The position numbers and the translations under genes were made by a program. This document shows positions 52,253-61,485 of a stretch of 64,000 nucleotides of DNA, piece by piece; the stretch's first letter is position 1; every line of letters begins with the position of its first letter. Below the pieces are notes generated by a model. That model was not told the origin of the DNA, made no database searches, and saw only the letters and a program-made list of their open reading frames with translations. Origin of the DNA: Streptomyces sp. cg36 (lineage in GTDB: Bacteria > Actinomycetota > Actinomycetes > Streptomycetales > Streptomycetaceae); the NCBI RefSeq assembly GCF_041080675.1, contig NZ_CP163520.1:6076001-6140000 (forward strand), written 5' to 3'.

Positions 52253-53794
52253 TCAGCGCACGGCGTTGAGGGCGTTCACGACGCCCGCGCCGTAGAACCC
52301 GCTGTGGTGCCTGCCGCCCTCGCAGACCGCGTCCGCCTTGCCGTCCCCGTCGATGTCGTACGGGTCGGGGCAGGCGGTCGGGTCCGCGCCCGCCGCCAGC
52401 AGCGCCTTGATCTTCCAGGCGGGCGCGTGCGGATGCGCCGACTTCAGGAGCGCGGCCACCCCCACCACGTGCGGGGTCGCCATCGACGTGCCCGCCATGT
52501 AGGCCCACTTGCCGCCGGGCACCGGGCCCAGGATCAGCCCGCTGGTGGCGGGGGCCTGCGGCGGCTGGTACGCGGTGGAGTCGCCGCCGGGCGCGGCCAC
52601 GTCGATCACGCCCAGGCCGTAGTTGGAGAACGAGGACTTCAGCCCCTTGGCCCCGGTCGAGGCGACCGTGACGACCCCCGGCAGCTGGGTCGGGATGTCG
52701 AAGCACCGGCTCGGGTCGATCGTGCGGTCGCCGGGCGTGCTGTCGTTGGGGCTGGCCGGGTCGGTGATCGAGTCGGCCGCGAGGTCGTAGCTCTCGTTGC
52801 CGGCCGCGGCCACGTTCACCGTGCCCTTGGACTCGGCGTACCGGCTGGCCCGGGTGATCGCCTCGACCAGCGCCTTCTGGTCCGGGTCGGCCGTGCAGTT
52901 GAAGTACCAGGGGTCGGTGTAATAGCTGTTGTTGGTGACGTCGATGCCGTGGTCGGCGGCCCACATGAAGCCGCAGACGACGGCCTCCGTGTAGAAGAAG
53001 CCGCCGCCCTGGGTCGCGACCTTGATGGCGGCGACCTTCACCCCGGGCGCCACCCCGGTCACGCCGACGCCGTTCTTCGCCGCGGCTATCTCGCCCGCCA
53101 CGTGCGTGCCGTGCGGGGAGCCGCCGGTGGCGAACGGCCGCCAGGCGCCGTCGCTGGTGTCCGGCTTGCCGCCGATGCAGCTGACCGACTTGGCGCGGTC
53201 GAAGTTGGGCGCGATGTCGGGGTGGGTGTCGTCCACGCCCGTGTCGATCACGCCCACGGTGACCCTGGAGCTGCCCAGGGTCTTCTCGTGCGCCTTGTCG
53301 GCCTTGATGGCCTTCAGGTCCCACTGGAGCGGCTCCAGCGGGTCCTCACCGGCGGCGGCCCCGGCGGAGGCGGCCCGCACCTCCTCGGCGGTGAGCTCCT
53401 TGGGCGCGCCCACGTCGGTGGTGCTCTGGGCGGGCAGCGGCGCGGTCCTGGTGGCCCCGGCCGACGCCACGCCCCGGACCGCCCGCAGCTTCTTGGCGAA
53501 GTCGGGGTCGGCCGAGTGGACGACGACCACCCCGATCCGGTCGTACGCCTGCACGACCGTCCCGCCGGCCGCCTCGATCGCTTTGCGGACCCGGGACGAA
53601 TTCCCCTGTCCCTCGCGGAGGTTGACGACATAGCTGAGCGTGGCCGCGTCGGCCGGAGCGGCCGACGCCCTGGTGGCCGCCTCGGCGGCGGGCGCCGCCG
53701 AGGCCGCGCCCGGCAGGATGGCCAGGGCCGTGATCGTCGCCATGCCGACGGATGCGGCGATCACGCGGTGCGTACGGGAGAAGTGCAACGTCAT
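52253..53794 (-). CDS. Secreted S8 subtilisin-family serine protease (first of tandem pair)
   Basis: A 513-aa secreted pre-pro-protease. It has a signal peptide (cut near AASAA), an I9-like propeptide (LSYVVNLREGQGN to RTAPL) and a subtilisin domain with Asp184 in GVIDTGVDDTHPD, His228 in GSPHGTHVAGE, the oxyanion Asn333 in AAAGNES, and Ser437 in GTSMATPHVVG. The C-terminal end DPYDIDGDGKADAVCEGGRH looks like a calcium-binding EF-hand-like loop. It is a close paralogue of the next gene downstream in coordinates and on the same strand, 65 nt apart. Confidence 0.96.
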   Translation of the reverse strand: MTLHFSRTHRVIAASVGMATITALAILPGAASAAPAAEAATRASAAPADAATLSYVVNLREGQGNSSRVRKAIEAAGGTVVQAYDRIGVVVVHSADPDFAKKLRAVRGVASAGATRTAPLPAQSTTDVGAPKELTAEEVRAASAGAAAGEDPLEPLQWDLKAIKADKAHEKTLGSSRVTVGVIDTGVDDTHPDIAPNFDRAKSVSCIGGKPDTSDGAWRPFATGGSPHGTHVAGEIAAAKNGVGVTGVAPGVKVAAIKVATQGGGFFYTEAVVCGFMWAADHGIDVTNNSYYTDPWYFNCTADPDQKALVEAITRASRYAESKGTVNVAAAGNESYDLAADSITDPASPNDSTPGDRTIDPSRCFDIPTQLPGVVTVASTGAKGLKSSFSNYGLGVIDVAAPGGDSTAYQPPQAPATSGLILGPVPGGKWAYMAGTSMATPHVVGVAALLKSAHPHAPAWKIKALLAAGADPTACPDPYDIDGDGKADAVCEGGRHHSGFYGAGVVNALNAVR

Positions 53795-53859
53795 GGAAGC
53801 TCCATGTGGTTGGCGGATGTCTCGGTACGTACGGGAACGTGCGGTGGGGCCGCGGGCCG

Positions 53860-55377
53860 CTACTCGGTGACCGCGTGGAGCGCGCTCACCACGCCCCGGC
53901 CGTAGAAGCCGTTGACGCGCTTGCCGCCCTCACAGGTGGAGTCCTGCACCCCGTTGCCGTCCGGGTCGTACAGGCCGGTGGGGCAGCCCGGGTTGACGGC
54001 CTGCTCCTTGAGCAGCTGCCGCAGCTCGGCCGGGGACGCCCACGGGTGCTTGGACTTCAGCAGCGCGGCGACGCCCACCACGTGCGGGGTGGCCATCGAG
54101 GTGCCCTGCTTGTAGCCGTACTGCCCGCCGGGGAGCGTCGAGAGGATGCGGCCGTTCTTGTCCGGGGTGTCCGGGATCTGGTACTTGTCGCCGCCGGGCG
54201 CCGCCACGTCGACCTGCCCCAGGCCGTAGCTGGAGTAGTACGACTTGATGCCCTGCACGCCGGTCGCGGAGACCGTGACGACCCCGGGCAGCTGGGCCGG
54301 GATGTCGGGGCAGAGCGCCGGGTCGACGGTGGTCTGCGGGTGCGGCGCGGGCTGGTCGTCCGGGCTGCTGGTGTCGGTGATGGCGTGCTTGGACAGGTCG
54401 TAGTTCTCGTTGCCCGCCGCCGCCACGTTCAGGACGCCCTTGTGCTCGGCGTACCGGGTGGCCCGGGTCACCGCGTCGAGCAGCGCCTTCTGGTCCGGGT
54501 CGCTCTTGCAGTTGAAGTACCAGGGGTCCACGTAATAGCTGTTGTTGGTGACGTCGATGTGGTGCTCGGCGGCGAAGACGAACCCGCAGACCACGGCCTC
54601 GGTGAAGAACAGCCCGCTGCCCTGCTCGGCGACCTTGATCCCGGCCACCTTGACGCCCGGCGCGACACCGGCCACGCCGATCCCGTTGCGGGCCGCCGCG
54701 ATCTCGCCCGCCACGTGCGTGCCGTGGTCGCTGCCGCCCACGTACGGCCGCCAGGCGCCCGGCGAGGTGTCCGCGACGCCGCCCACGCAGTTGGCCGACT
54801 GGGCGGCGGAGAAGTTGGGCGCCAGGTCCGGGTGGGTGTCGTCGACACCCGTGTCGATCACGCCCACGGTGACCCGGCGGCTGCCCGGATAGATCGTGGC
54901 GGCCTTGTCGGCGCCGATCGCCCGCAGGTCCCACTGGTTGGCCTCCAGCGGCTCCTGGCCGGGCCCGGCGGCGGCCGTGGCCCGGGCCGCCTCGGCCGGG
55001 GTGAGGGTCTGGGTGCTGCCCTCCTCGGTGGTGGCCAGCGACTTCAGGGGCGCGGTGCGGGTGGCGCCGGCCGAGGAGACGCCCCTGGCCCGGCGTATCT
55101 CCTGGGCGAACGCGGGGTTCGAGGAGTGCGCCACGACCACGCCTATCCGGTCGTACGAGACGACGACCGTGCCGCCCGCCTTCGCTATCGCCTTCTGCAC
55201 CCGTGCGGAAGTGCCGTGCCCGCCCGTGGTGTTGACCACGTACGACAGGTTCGGGCCATCGGCGGCGGCCGGGGCGGCCGAGGCCGTGCCCGCCGGCAGG
55301 AAGCCGAGCGAGGCCGTGAGCGCGAGGCCGGCGGGGAGGGCGAGGGCCCGACGCCGTCCGGATCCCAGATGAGCCAT
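53860..55377 (-). CDS. Secreted S8 subtilisin-family serine protease (second of tandem pair)
   Basis: A 505-aa paralogue of the neighbouring protease, with the same layout: signal peptide, propeptide (LSYVVNTTGGHGT) and catalytic Asp175, His218 and Ser427. The C-terminal loop YDPDGNGVQDSTCEGGK is similar but shorter. The tandem duplication and small spacing suggest they arose from one gene and are transcribed from a promoter before this one. Expected role is extracellular protein breakdown in development. Confidence 0.96.
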   Translation of the reverse strand: MAHLGSGRRRALALPAGLALTASLGFLPAGTASAAPAAADGPNLSYVVNTTGGHGTSARVQKAIAKAGGTVVVSYDRIGVVVAHSSNPAFAQEIRRARGVSSAGATRTAPLKSLATTEEGSTQTLTPAEAARATAAAGPGQEPLEANQWDLRAIGADKAATIYPGSRRVTVGVIDTGVDDTHPDLAPNFSAAQSANCVGGVADTSPGAWRPYVGGSDHGTHVAGEIAAARNGIGVAGVAPGVKVAGIKVAEQGSGLFFTEAVVCGFVFAAEHHIDVTNNSYYVDPWYFNCKSDPDQKALLDAVTRATRYAEHKGVLNVAAAGNENYDLSKHAITDTSSPDDQPAPHPQTTVDPALCPDIPAQLPGVVTVSATGVQGIKSYYSSYGLGQVDVAAPGGDKYQIPDTPDKNGRILSTLPGGQYGYKQGTSMATPHVVGVAALLKSKHPWASPAELRQLLKEQAVNPGCPTGLYDPDGNGVQDSTCEGGKRVNGFYGRGVVSALHAVTE

Positions 55378-55676
55378 GGGTTCTCCACATCATCCGTCAG
55401 AGCCGTCCGCCCGCGGTCGCGGGTGGACGGGTACATGACCAGCGAAGCTATCGCTGATCATGCTGGCTCATCAACGAGTTGGGACGTCTCGGTCCGAGAA
55501 CGTTGTGCGAGCGCTGTGAAGGAACCCGGGGCGCGGGCGCGGAGAAAAACGACCGGTCTGAACCGAGACGCGACGCCCTCCGTGCCGTTGTCAGGGGGAC
55601 CACCATCACCCCGTCCCCGACAGTGAGGTCCCCCTTGACGTCCATCCCCACCGCACCCGCACCGCGAGGAGACTCC

Positions 55677-56042
55677 GTGGCCACCGACGCGCCACCGCCC
55701 GAGGGCGGCATCGACACCCGCCCCGCCCAGCCCCCCACCGAGAAGTTCGTCGAGGTGCAGGCGAGCGAGGAGTTCGCCGAACTGCGCCGCACCCACCGCC
55801 GGTTCGCCTTCCCGCTCACCGTCGCCTTCATCGGCTGGTACCTGCTCTACGTCCTGCTGTCGAACTACGCGGACGGCTTCATGGGCCACAAGCTGTTCGG
55901 CAACATCAACGTGGCGCTCGTCTTCGGCCTCGCCCAATTCCTCACCACCTTCCTCATCGCCTGGTTCTACTCGCGGTACGCGGCCACCAAGCTCGACCCG
56001 CGCTCCGAGGCGATCAAGTCCCGCATGGAGGCCGACGCATGA
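55677..56042 (+). CDS. DUF485 membrane protein, partner of the acetate symporter
   Basis: A 121-aa protein with a polar N-terminus (TDAPPPEGGIDTRPAQPP) and two membrane helices (FPLTVAFIGWYLLYVLLSNY and VALVFGLAQFLTTFLIAWFY). The motif FMGHKLFGNINVALVFGL is typical of DUF485 proteins, which pair with ActP-type symporters. GTG 55677 has gcgaggaga upstream. Earlier in-frame codons lack such a site. It overlaps actP by 4 nt, so translation is coupled. Confidence 0.92.
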   Translation: MATDAPPPEGGIDTRPAQPPTEKFVEVQASEEFAELRRTHRRFAFPLTVAFIGWYLLYVLLSNYADGFMGHKLFGNINVALVFGLAQFLTTFLIAWFYSRYAATKLDPRSEAIKSRMEADA

Positions 56043-57673
56043 GCGCCCCGTACGCCCGGCTGCCGCTCGCGGCGACCGCCACCAGCGAGCACCGGCCGCT
56101 GATCATCACGCTCTTCGCGGTGTTCGTCGTCGCGACCCTGGTCATCACCGTCTGGGCGGGCCGCCAGACCAGGAGCGCCGCCGACTTCTACGCGGGCGGG
56201 CGCCAGTTCACCGCCTTCCAGAACGGACTCGCGGTCTCCGGCGACTACATGTCCGCCGCGTCCTTCCTCGGCATCGCGGGAGCCATCGCGCTCTTCGGCT
56301 ACGACGGCTTCCTGTACTCCATCGGCTTCCTGGTCGCCTGGCTGGTGGCGCTGCTCCTGGTCGCCGAACCGCTGCGCAACTCCGGCCGCTACACCATGGG
56401 CGACGTCCTCGCCTACCGGATGCGCCAGCGGCCCGTACGGACCGCGGCCGGCACCTCCACCATCGTCGTCTCGATCTTCTACCTGCTGGCCCAGATGGCC
56501 GGCGCCGGTGTGCTGGTCTCGCTGCTGCTCGGCATCACCAGCGACGCGGGCAAGATCCTGATCGTCGCCCTGGTGGGTGTGCTCATGATCGTGTACGTGA
56601 CGATCGGCGGGATGAAGGGCACCACCTGGGTCCAGATGGTCAAGGCGGTCCTGCTGATCGCGGGCACCATCCTGATCACCTTCCTGATCCTGCTGAAGTT
56701 CCACTTCAACCTCTCGGACCTGCTCGGCAAGGCCGCCGAGAACAGCGGCAAGGGCAGCGCCTTCCTGGAGCCCGGCCTCAAGTACGGCAAGACCGGTACC
56801 TCCAAGCTGGACTTCATCTCGCTCGGCATCGCGCTGGTGCTGGGCACCGCCGGTCTGCCGCACATCCTGATCCGCTTCTACACCGTCCCCACGGCCAAGG
56901 CCGCCCGGAAGTCGGTCAACTGGGCCATCGGCATCATCGGCGCCTTCTACCTGATGACGATCGTGCTCGGCTTCGGCGCCGCCGCCCTGCTGAAACCCGC
57001 CGACATCATCGCCTCCAACCCGGCGGGCAACACGGCGGCGCCGCTCGCGGCCCTGGAGATCGGCGGCGGCAGCGGCTCCAACGGGGGCGCGATCCTGCTC
57101 GCGGTGATCTCGGCGGTCGCCTTCGCCACGATCCTCGCGGTCGTCGCGGGCCTCACCCTCGCCTCCTCGTCCTCCTTCGCGCACGACATCTACGCCAACG
57201 TCATCCGCAAGGGGAAGGCCACCGAGCAGGAGGAGGTGCGGGCCGCGCGCTGGGCGACCGTCTTCATCGGCGCCGTCGCCATCGTGCTCGGCGCCTTCGC
57301 CCGCGATCTGAACGTCGCCGGTCTGGTGGCGCTCGCCTTCGCGGTCGCCGCCTCCGCCAACCTGCCGACCATCCTCTACAGCCTCTTCTGGAAGCGGTTC
57401 ACCACCCAGGGCGCGCTGTGGTCGATCTACGGCGGGCTGACCACGGCCGTCGTCCTGGTCCTCTTCTCGCCGGTGGTCTCCGGCAACCCGAAGACGTCCA
57501 TGTTCAAGGGCGTCGACTTCCACTGGTTCCCGCTGGAGAACCCCGGCCTGATCTCGATCCCCGTCGGCTTCCTGCTCGGCGTGATCGGATCGCTCCTGTC
57601 CAAGGAGGAGCCGGACGCCGGCAAGTACGCCGAACTGGAGGTCAAGTCCCTCACCGGAGTCGGCGCCCACTAG
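56039..57673 (+). CDS. actP: Cation/acetate symporter (ActP, SSS family)
   Basis: A 544-aa sodium:solute symporter. Helices begin near residue 22 (LIITLFAVFVVATLVITVWA), with the family block SAADFYAGGRQFTAFQNGLA, SGDYMSAASFLGIAGAIALF and later GLPHILIRFYTVPTAKAARKS and SANLPTILYSLFWKRFTTQG. It resembles ActP transporters for acetate and other monocarboxylates. It overlaps the DUF485 gene and is followed by a strong terminator. Confidence 0.93.
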   Translation: MSAPYARLPLAATATSEHRPLIITLFAVFVVATLVITVWAGRQTRSAADFYAGGRQFTAFQNGLAVSGDYMSAASFLGIAGAIALFGYDGFLYSIGFLVAWLVALLLVAEPLRNSGRYTMGDVLAYRMRQRPVRTAAGTSTIVVSIFYLLAQMAGAGVLVSLLLGITSDAGKILIVALVGVLMIVYVTIGGMKGTTWVQMVKAVLLIAGTILITFLILLKFHFNLSDLLGKAAENSGKGSAFLEPGLKYGKTGTSKLDFISLGIALVLGTAGLPHILIRFYTVPTAKAARKSVNWAIGIIGAFYLMTIVLGFGAAALLKPADIIASNPAGNTAAPLAALEIGGGSGSNGGAILLAVISAVAFATILAVVAGLTLASSSSFAHDIYANVIRKGKATEQEEVRAARWATVFIGAVAIVLGAFARDLNVAGLVALAFAVAASANLPTILYSLFWKRFTTQGALWSIYGGLTTAVVLVLFSPVVSGNPKTSMFKGVDFHWFPLENPGLISIPVGFLLGVIGSLLSKEEPDAGKYAELEVKSLTGVGAH

Positions 57674-57694
57674 GCGCCCCGCACCGGTACGGGC

Positions 57695-57730
57695 CGCGGT
57701 CGCGTCGTAGGACCCTACGACGCGACCGCG
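57695..57730 (+). terminator. Intrinsic terminator of the actP operon
   Basis: A near-perfect 15-17 bp stem (cgcggtcgcgtcgtagg with cctacgacgcgaccgcg) and a loop of 2-4 nt lies 21 nt after the actP stop. It has no U-run, which is usual in Streptomyces. It ends the transcript before moaA. Confidence 0.85.
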
Positions 57731-57824
57731 CCGCACCTCGTGCCAAACGGCCCCCGCTGTTGTCCCCCCTCTCGCGTAGGCTCGGCCGTATACACCAACC
57801 GCTCATCGGGGGAGGGGGCCCACA

Positions 57825-58814
57825 GTGCTCATCGACACATACGGCCGTGTGGCCACTGACCTGCGCGTCTCACTCACGGACCGCTGCAATCTGCGGTGTA
57901 CGTACTGCATGCCGGAAGAGGGCCTGCAGTGGCTGGCCAAGCCGGATCTGCTCACCGACGACGAGATCGTCCGGCTGATCCGCATCGCCGTGAGCGACCT
58001 CGGGGTCACCGAGGTCCGCTTCACCGGCGGCGAGCCCCTGCTGCGGCCCGGCCTGGTCGGCATCGTGGAGCGCTGCGCGGCCCTGGAGCCCCGCCCCCGG
58101 ATGTCGATCACCACCAACGGCATCGGCCTGAAGCGCACCGCCGCCGCACTGAAATCGGCCGGTCTGGACCGGGTCAACGTCTCCCTCGACACCCTGCGGC
58201 CCGAGGTCTTCAAGACCCTCACCCGCCGCGACCGCCACCAGGACGTCATCGAGGGCATGGAGGCGGCCCGCGCCGCCGGGCTCACCCCGGTCAAGGTCAA
58301 CGCGGTCCTGATGCCCGGGCTCAACGAGGACGAGGCCCCCGACCTGCTGGCCTGGGCCGTGGAGCACGGCTATGAGCTGCGGTTCATCGAGCAGATGCCG
58401 CTCGACGCCCAGCACGGCTGGAAGCGCGACGGCATGATCACCGCCGGCGACATCCTGGCCTCGCTGCGCACCAGGTTCACGCTCACCCCCGAGGACGACG
58501 GCGCCCGCGGCTCCGCGCCCGCCGAGCGCTGGGTGGTGGACGGCGGACCGCACCGGGTCGGCGTCATCGCCTCGGTGACCCGCCCGTTCTGCGCGGCCTG
58601 CGACCGGACCCGGCTCACCGCCGACGGCCAGGTGCGCACCTGCCTCTTCGCCCGCGAGGAGTCCGATCTGCGCGCGGCCCTGCGCTCGGGCGCGGCGGAC
58701 GAGGAGATCGCCCGGCTGTGGCAGGTGGCGATGTGGGGAAAGAAGGCCGGATCCGGTCTGGACGACCCGGCCTTCCTCCAGCCCGACCGCCCGATGTCAG
58801 CGATCGGCGGCTGA
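57825..58814 (+). CDS. moaA: GTP 3',8-cyclase MoaA
   Basis: A radical SAM enzyme that starts molybdenum-cofactor synthesis. The 329-aa protein has the N-terminal 4Fe-4S cysteines C21, C25 and C28 in DRCNLRCTYCMP, FTGGEPLLRPG, the C-terminal cluster cysteines in RPFCAACDRTRLTADGQVRTC and the required Gly-Gly end (MSAIGG). GTG 57825 has ggaggggg upstream. Its last 18 nt overlap the convergent gene. Confidence 0.97.
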   Translation: MLIDTYGRVATDLRVSLTDRCNLRCTYCMPEEGLQWLAKPDLLTDDEIVRLIRIAVSDLGVTEVRFTGGEPLLRPGLVGIVERCAALEPRPRMSITTNGIGLKRTAAALKSAGLDRVNVSLDTLRPEVFKTLTRRDRHQDVIEGMEAARAAGLTPVKVNAVLMPGLNEDEAPDLLAWAVEHGYELRFIEQMPLDAQHGWKRDGMITAGDILASLRTRFTLTPEDDGARGSAPAERWVVDGGPHRVGVIASVTRPFCAACDRTRLTADGQVRTCLFAREESDLRAALRSGAADEEIARLWQVAMWGKKAGSGLDDPAFLQPDRPMSAIGG

Positions 58815-59045
58815 CTCCCACTCCACGAGCGGGACCACGTCCTTCAGGAAGCCGCGCACCCCGAGGAACTGGGAGAGGTGCTCGCGGTGCTCGTCGCACG
58901 CGAGCCACGTCTTGCGCCGCTCCGGCGTGTGCAGTTTCGGGTTGTTCCAGGCCAGCACCCATATGGCCGCGGCGCGGCAGCCCTTGGCGGAGCAGGTGGG
59001 CGTCTCGTCGGCGATCTCGTCACTCACGGATACATTCTGCGCCAT
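58797..59045 (-). CDS. Conserved small protein with Cys/Trp motifs
   Basis: An 82-aa protein. The middle reads CSAKGCRAAAIWVLAWNNPKLH, then RRKTWLACDEHREHLSQFLG. Four Cys/His groups (CxxxxC, CDEH) suggest zinc binding. I recall it next to moaA in Streptomyces, sometimes with an unsupported acetone carboxylase label. The start is ATG 59045. A GTG at 59027 (VSVSDEIAD) is an alternative. Function unknown. It overlaps the moaA end. Confidence 0.85.
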   Translation of the reverse strand: MAQNVSVSDEIADETPTCSAKGCRAAAIWVLAWNNPKLHTPERRKTWLACDEHREHLSQFLGVRGFLKDVVPLVEWESAADR

Positions 59046-59059
59046 GAGCGGGGGGTGAC

Positions 59060-59182
59060 ATGGCGACGCCGAGCAGCCACGGGGGGAGCTGCCCGGCGTC
59101 GGTCCGTCGCTCCGACGGGGGATGCGGAGCGCCTACGCAGTATGTCACGGGGGACCCGGTGTGGTGCACCGTAACTTCATGA
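59060..59182 (+). CDS. Possible 40-residue small protein
   Basis: ATG GCG ACG starts a 40-codon frame, with a ggggggtg run just upstream. It reads MATPSSHGGSCPASVRR and ends PTQYVTGDPVWCTVTS. It is the only short plus-strand frame in the gap between two minus-strand genes. No family is recognised and no transcript evidence exists, so it may be chance. Confidence 0.25.
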   Translation: MATPSSHGGSCPASVRRSDGGCGAPTQYVTGDPVWCTVTS

Positions 59183-59222
59183 TTGATCTGAGCTTTTCTT
59201 GAGCTTTGCAGACTGTGACGGA

Positions 59223-59597
59223 TCAGGTCTGCTCGCGTGACCACGGTTCGTGGTCAGGGCCTCCGGGGCCCGCCGCGGGTTCCGCCGGACCGCCCACCGG
59301 AGCCGCTCCGAGCATCGGCCGGGCCGGTGCCGGGATGTACGTCGAGGGCAGCGAGGGCACGTTCTCCCGGCCCGCGTTGGCGATCACCACCGCCACATAG
59401 GGGAGCAGGGCCCCCAACACCAGGGTCACGATTGCGACAGGGCGTTCGATGTTCCACAGGACTGCCGTCAGGACGACCGACAGCGTACGGATCGACATCG
59501 AGATCACATAGCGCCGCTGGCGCCCCCGCACGTCCTCGGCGAGTCCCTGCCGGGCCCCGGTGATCCGGAAGACCTCGGCTCCGCTCCGCTTCCGCAT
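59223..59597 (-). CDS. DUF3099 membrane protein
   Basis: A 124-aa protein with two membrane helices (ISMSIRTLSVVLTAVLWNIE and VAIVTLVLGALLPYVAVVIA), preceded by a short basic N-terminus MRKRSGAEVFRITGARQGL. The C-terminal tail is Pro/Ala/Gly-rich. This is the DUF3099 layout. ATG 59597 is the best start, since upstream residues are low complexity. Function unknown. Confidence 0.88.
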   Translation of the reverse strand: MRKRSGAEVFRITGARQGLAEDVRGRQRRYVISMSIRTLSVVLTAVLWNIERPVAIVTLVLGALLPYVAVVIANAGRENVPSLPSTYIPAPARPMLGAAPVGGPAEPAAGPGGPDHEPWSREQT

Positions 59598-59826
59598 CAC
59601 GCTCCACCACCCGACTCCATGCCGGACTCTCCCCGGTCCGGACTCTTCACACGGTACGCCCGGGGTCCGCCGCATTCGAGACCGGGTCGGGTCCGGCCTG
59701 CGTGAATGACCCGGTGCGTACCGCGTACGGGCGAGTCCGACATGCGCCGTATGGCGGATGGGTCAACACTGGCTGCGACTGCTCATATCGGGCGGAATGC
59801 TCCGCCGGACGGAAGAGGAGGCAGCC

Positions 59827-60102
59827 ATGGGCTGGTTGTGGGCGATCATCGTGGGGTTCGTGCTGGGTCTGATCGCCAAGGCGATCCTGCCCGGCAAGCA
59901 GCACAGTCCCCTCTGGCTGACCACCATCTTCGGCATCATCGGCGGTGTGGTCGGCAACTCCATCGCCAGGGCGATCGGCATCGCCGAGACCAAGGGCATC
60001 GACTGGGGCCGCCACGGCCTCCAGATCGCGGCGGCCGTGGTCATCGTCTTCCTCGGCGACATGCTCTACATGGCGCTGCGCGGCAACAAACAGCGGGCCT
60101 GA
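59827..60102 (+). CDS. GlsB/YeaQ/YmgE family stress response membrane protein
   Basis: A 91-aa protein with three hydrophobic segments (LWAIIVGFVLGLIAKAILPG, WLTTIFGIIGGVVGNSIARA, LQIAAAVVIVFLGDMLYMAL). This is the transglycosylase-associated protein family, found in many stress responses. ATG 59827 has gaggagg just upstream. An ATG at 59758 would add a less likely N-terminus. Followed by a hairpin shared with tyrS. Confidence 0.9.
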   Translation: MGWLWAIIVGFVLGLIAKAILPGKQHSPLWLTTIFGIIGGVVGNSIARAIGIAETKGIDWGRHGLQIAAAVVIVFLGDMLYMALRGNKQRA

Positions 60103-60122
60103 GCGCCCGGGCGGCACGGCGA

Positions 60123-60150
60123 AGGGGCGGCCCCTGACGGGACCGCCCCT
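60123..60150. terminator. Bidirectional terminator between the GlsB gene and tyrS
   Basis: aggggcgg (60123-60130) pairs with ccgcccct (60143-60150), and the inner ccc with ggg across one mismatch. It lies between two convergent genes and could end both transcripts. Confidence 0.75.
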
Positions 60151-60164
60151 CGTGTGCTCGCCGG

Positions 60165-61433
60165 TCAGGCGCCCTTGACCTCGATCGCCGCCAGGTTCTT
60201 CTTGCCCCGGCGCAGCACCAGCCAGCGGCCGTGCAGCAGATCGTCGGCCGTGACCACCGCGTCCTCGGACGTCACCTTCGCGTTGTTCACGTAGGCCCCG
60301 CCCTCCTTCACGGTGCGCCGGGCCGCCGACTTGCTCGCCACCAGCTCCACCTCGGCGAACAGGTCCACCACCAGGCCGAGCTCGGCGACCTCGGCGCGCG
60401 GCAGCTCGGAGAGCGCCGCGGCCAGCGTCGGAGCGTCCAGCTCCGCCAGCTCGCCCTGGCCGAACAGCGCCTTCGACGCGGCGACGACCGCCGCGCACTG
60501 GTCGGCGCCGTGCACCAGCGTGGTCAGCTCCTCGGCCAGCGCGCGCTGCGCGGCCCGCGCCTGCGGACGCTCCTCGGTGAGCTTCTCCAGCTCCTCGATC
60601 TCCTCGCGGGACTTGAAGCTGAAGATCCGCAGGAACTTGGAGACGTCACGGTCGTCCGCGTTCAGCCAGAACTGGTAGAACGCGTACGGCGTGGTGCGCT
60701 CGGGGTCCAGCCAGACCGTGCCGGACTCCGTCTTGCCGAACTTGGTGCCGTCCGCCTTGGTGATCAGCGGGGTGGCCAGCGCGTGCACCTCGGCCTCCGG
60801 GGCGACCCGGTGGATCAGGTCGGTGCCCGCGGTGAGGTTGCCCCACTGGTCGCTGCCGCCGGTCTGCAGGACGCAGCCGTGCCGGCGGTACAGCTCCAGG
60901 TAGTCCATGCCCTGGAGGATCTGGTAGCTGAACTCGGTGTAGCTGATGCCCGCGTCCGAGTTCAGCCGGCGCGCGACCGCCTCCTTGGCGATCATCTTGT
61001 TGACCCGGAAGTACTTGCCGACGTCCCGCAGGAAGTCGATGGCCGACAGGCCCGACGTCCAGTCCAGGTTGTTGACCATGGTCGCGGCGTACGGGCCCTC
61101 GAAGTCGAGGAAGCGCTCGATCTGGCCGCGCAGCCGCTCGACCCAGCCCGCGACGACCTCGGGCGCGTTCAGCGTGCGCTCCGAGTTCGGCTTGGGGTCG
61201 CCGATCAGACCGGTGGCCCCGCCGACCAGACCCAGCGGACGGTTGCCCGCCTGCTGGATCCGGCGCATGGTCAGGATCTGGACCAGATTGCCCAGGTGCA
61301 GGCTGGGCGCGGTCGGGTCGAAGCCGCAATAGAACGTGACGGGGCCGTCCGCGAACGCCTTGCGCAGTGCGTCCTCGTCAGTGGAGAGGGCGATCAGCCC
61401 GCGCCACTGCAGCTCATCGACGATGTCCGTCAC
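60165..61433 (-). CDS. tyrS: Tyrosyl-tRNA synthetase
   Basis: A 422-aa class I aminoacyl-tRNA synthetase. The HIGH motif is HLGN (residues 46-49), the KMSKS equivalent is KFGKT in [17 protein letters not shown], and [16 protein letters not shown] and [19 protein letters not shown] are family signatures. The C-terminus holds an S4 RNA-binding domain ([18 protein letters not shown]). Length normal. The 52-nt gap to pmbA holds no visible T-box element. Confidence 0.98.
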   Translation of the reverse strand: MTDIVDELQWRGLIALSTDEDALRKAFADGPVTFYCGFDPTAPSLHLGNLVQILTMRRIQQAGNRPLGLVGGATGLIGDPKPNSERTLNAPEVVAGWVERLRGQIERFLDFEGPYAATMVNNLDWTSGLSAIDFLRDVGKYFRVNKMIAKEAVARRLNSDAGISYTEFSYQILQGMDYLELYRRHGCVLQTGGSDQWGNLTAGTDLIHRVAPEAEVHALATPLITKADGTKFGKTESGTVWLDPERTTPYAFYQFWLNADDRDVSKFLRIFSFKSREEIEELEKLTEERPQARAAQRALAEELTTLVHGADQCAAVVAASKALFGQGELAELDAPTLAAALSELPRAEVAELGLVVDLFAEVELVASKSAARRTVKEGGAYVNNAKVTSEDAVVTADDLLHGRWLVLRRGKKNLAAIEVKGA

Positions 61434-61485
61434 GGTCGTACAGCTCCTTGGTTGTGGGTATCGGTGTGCGACAAGTCTATGGGGG

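Noticed and set aside
59020..59244. Minus-strand frame of 74 codons overlapping the small Cys/Trp protein gene
   Set aside because: No motif, overlaps a better gene, and has no clear ribosome site.
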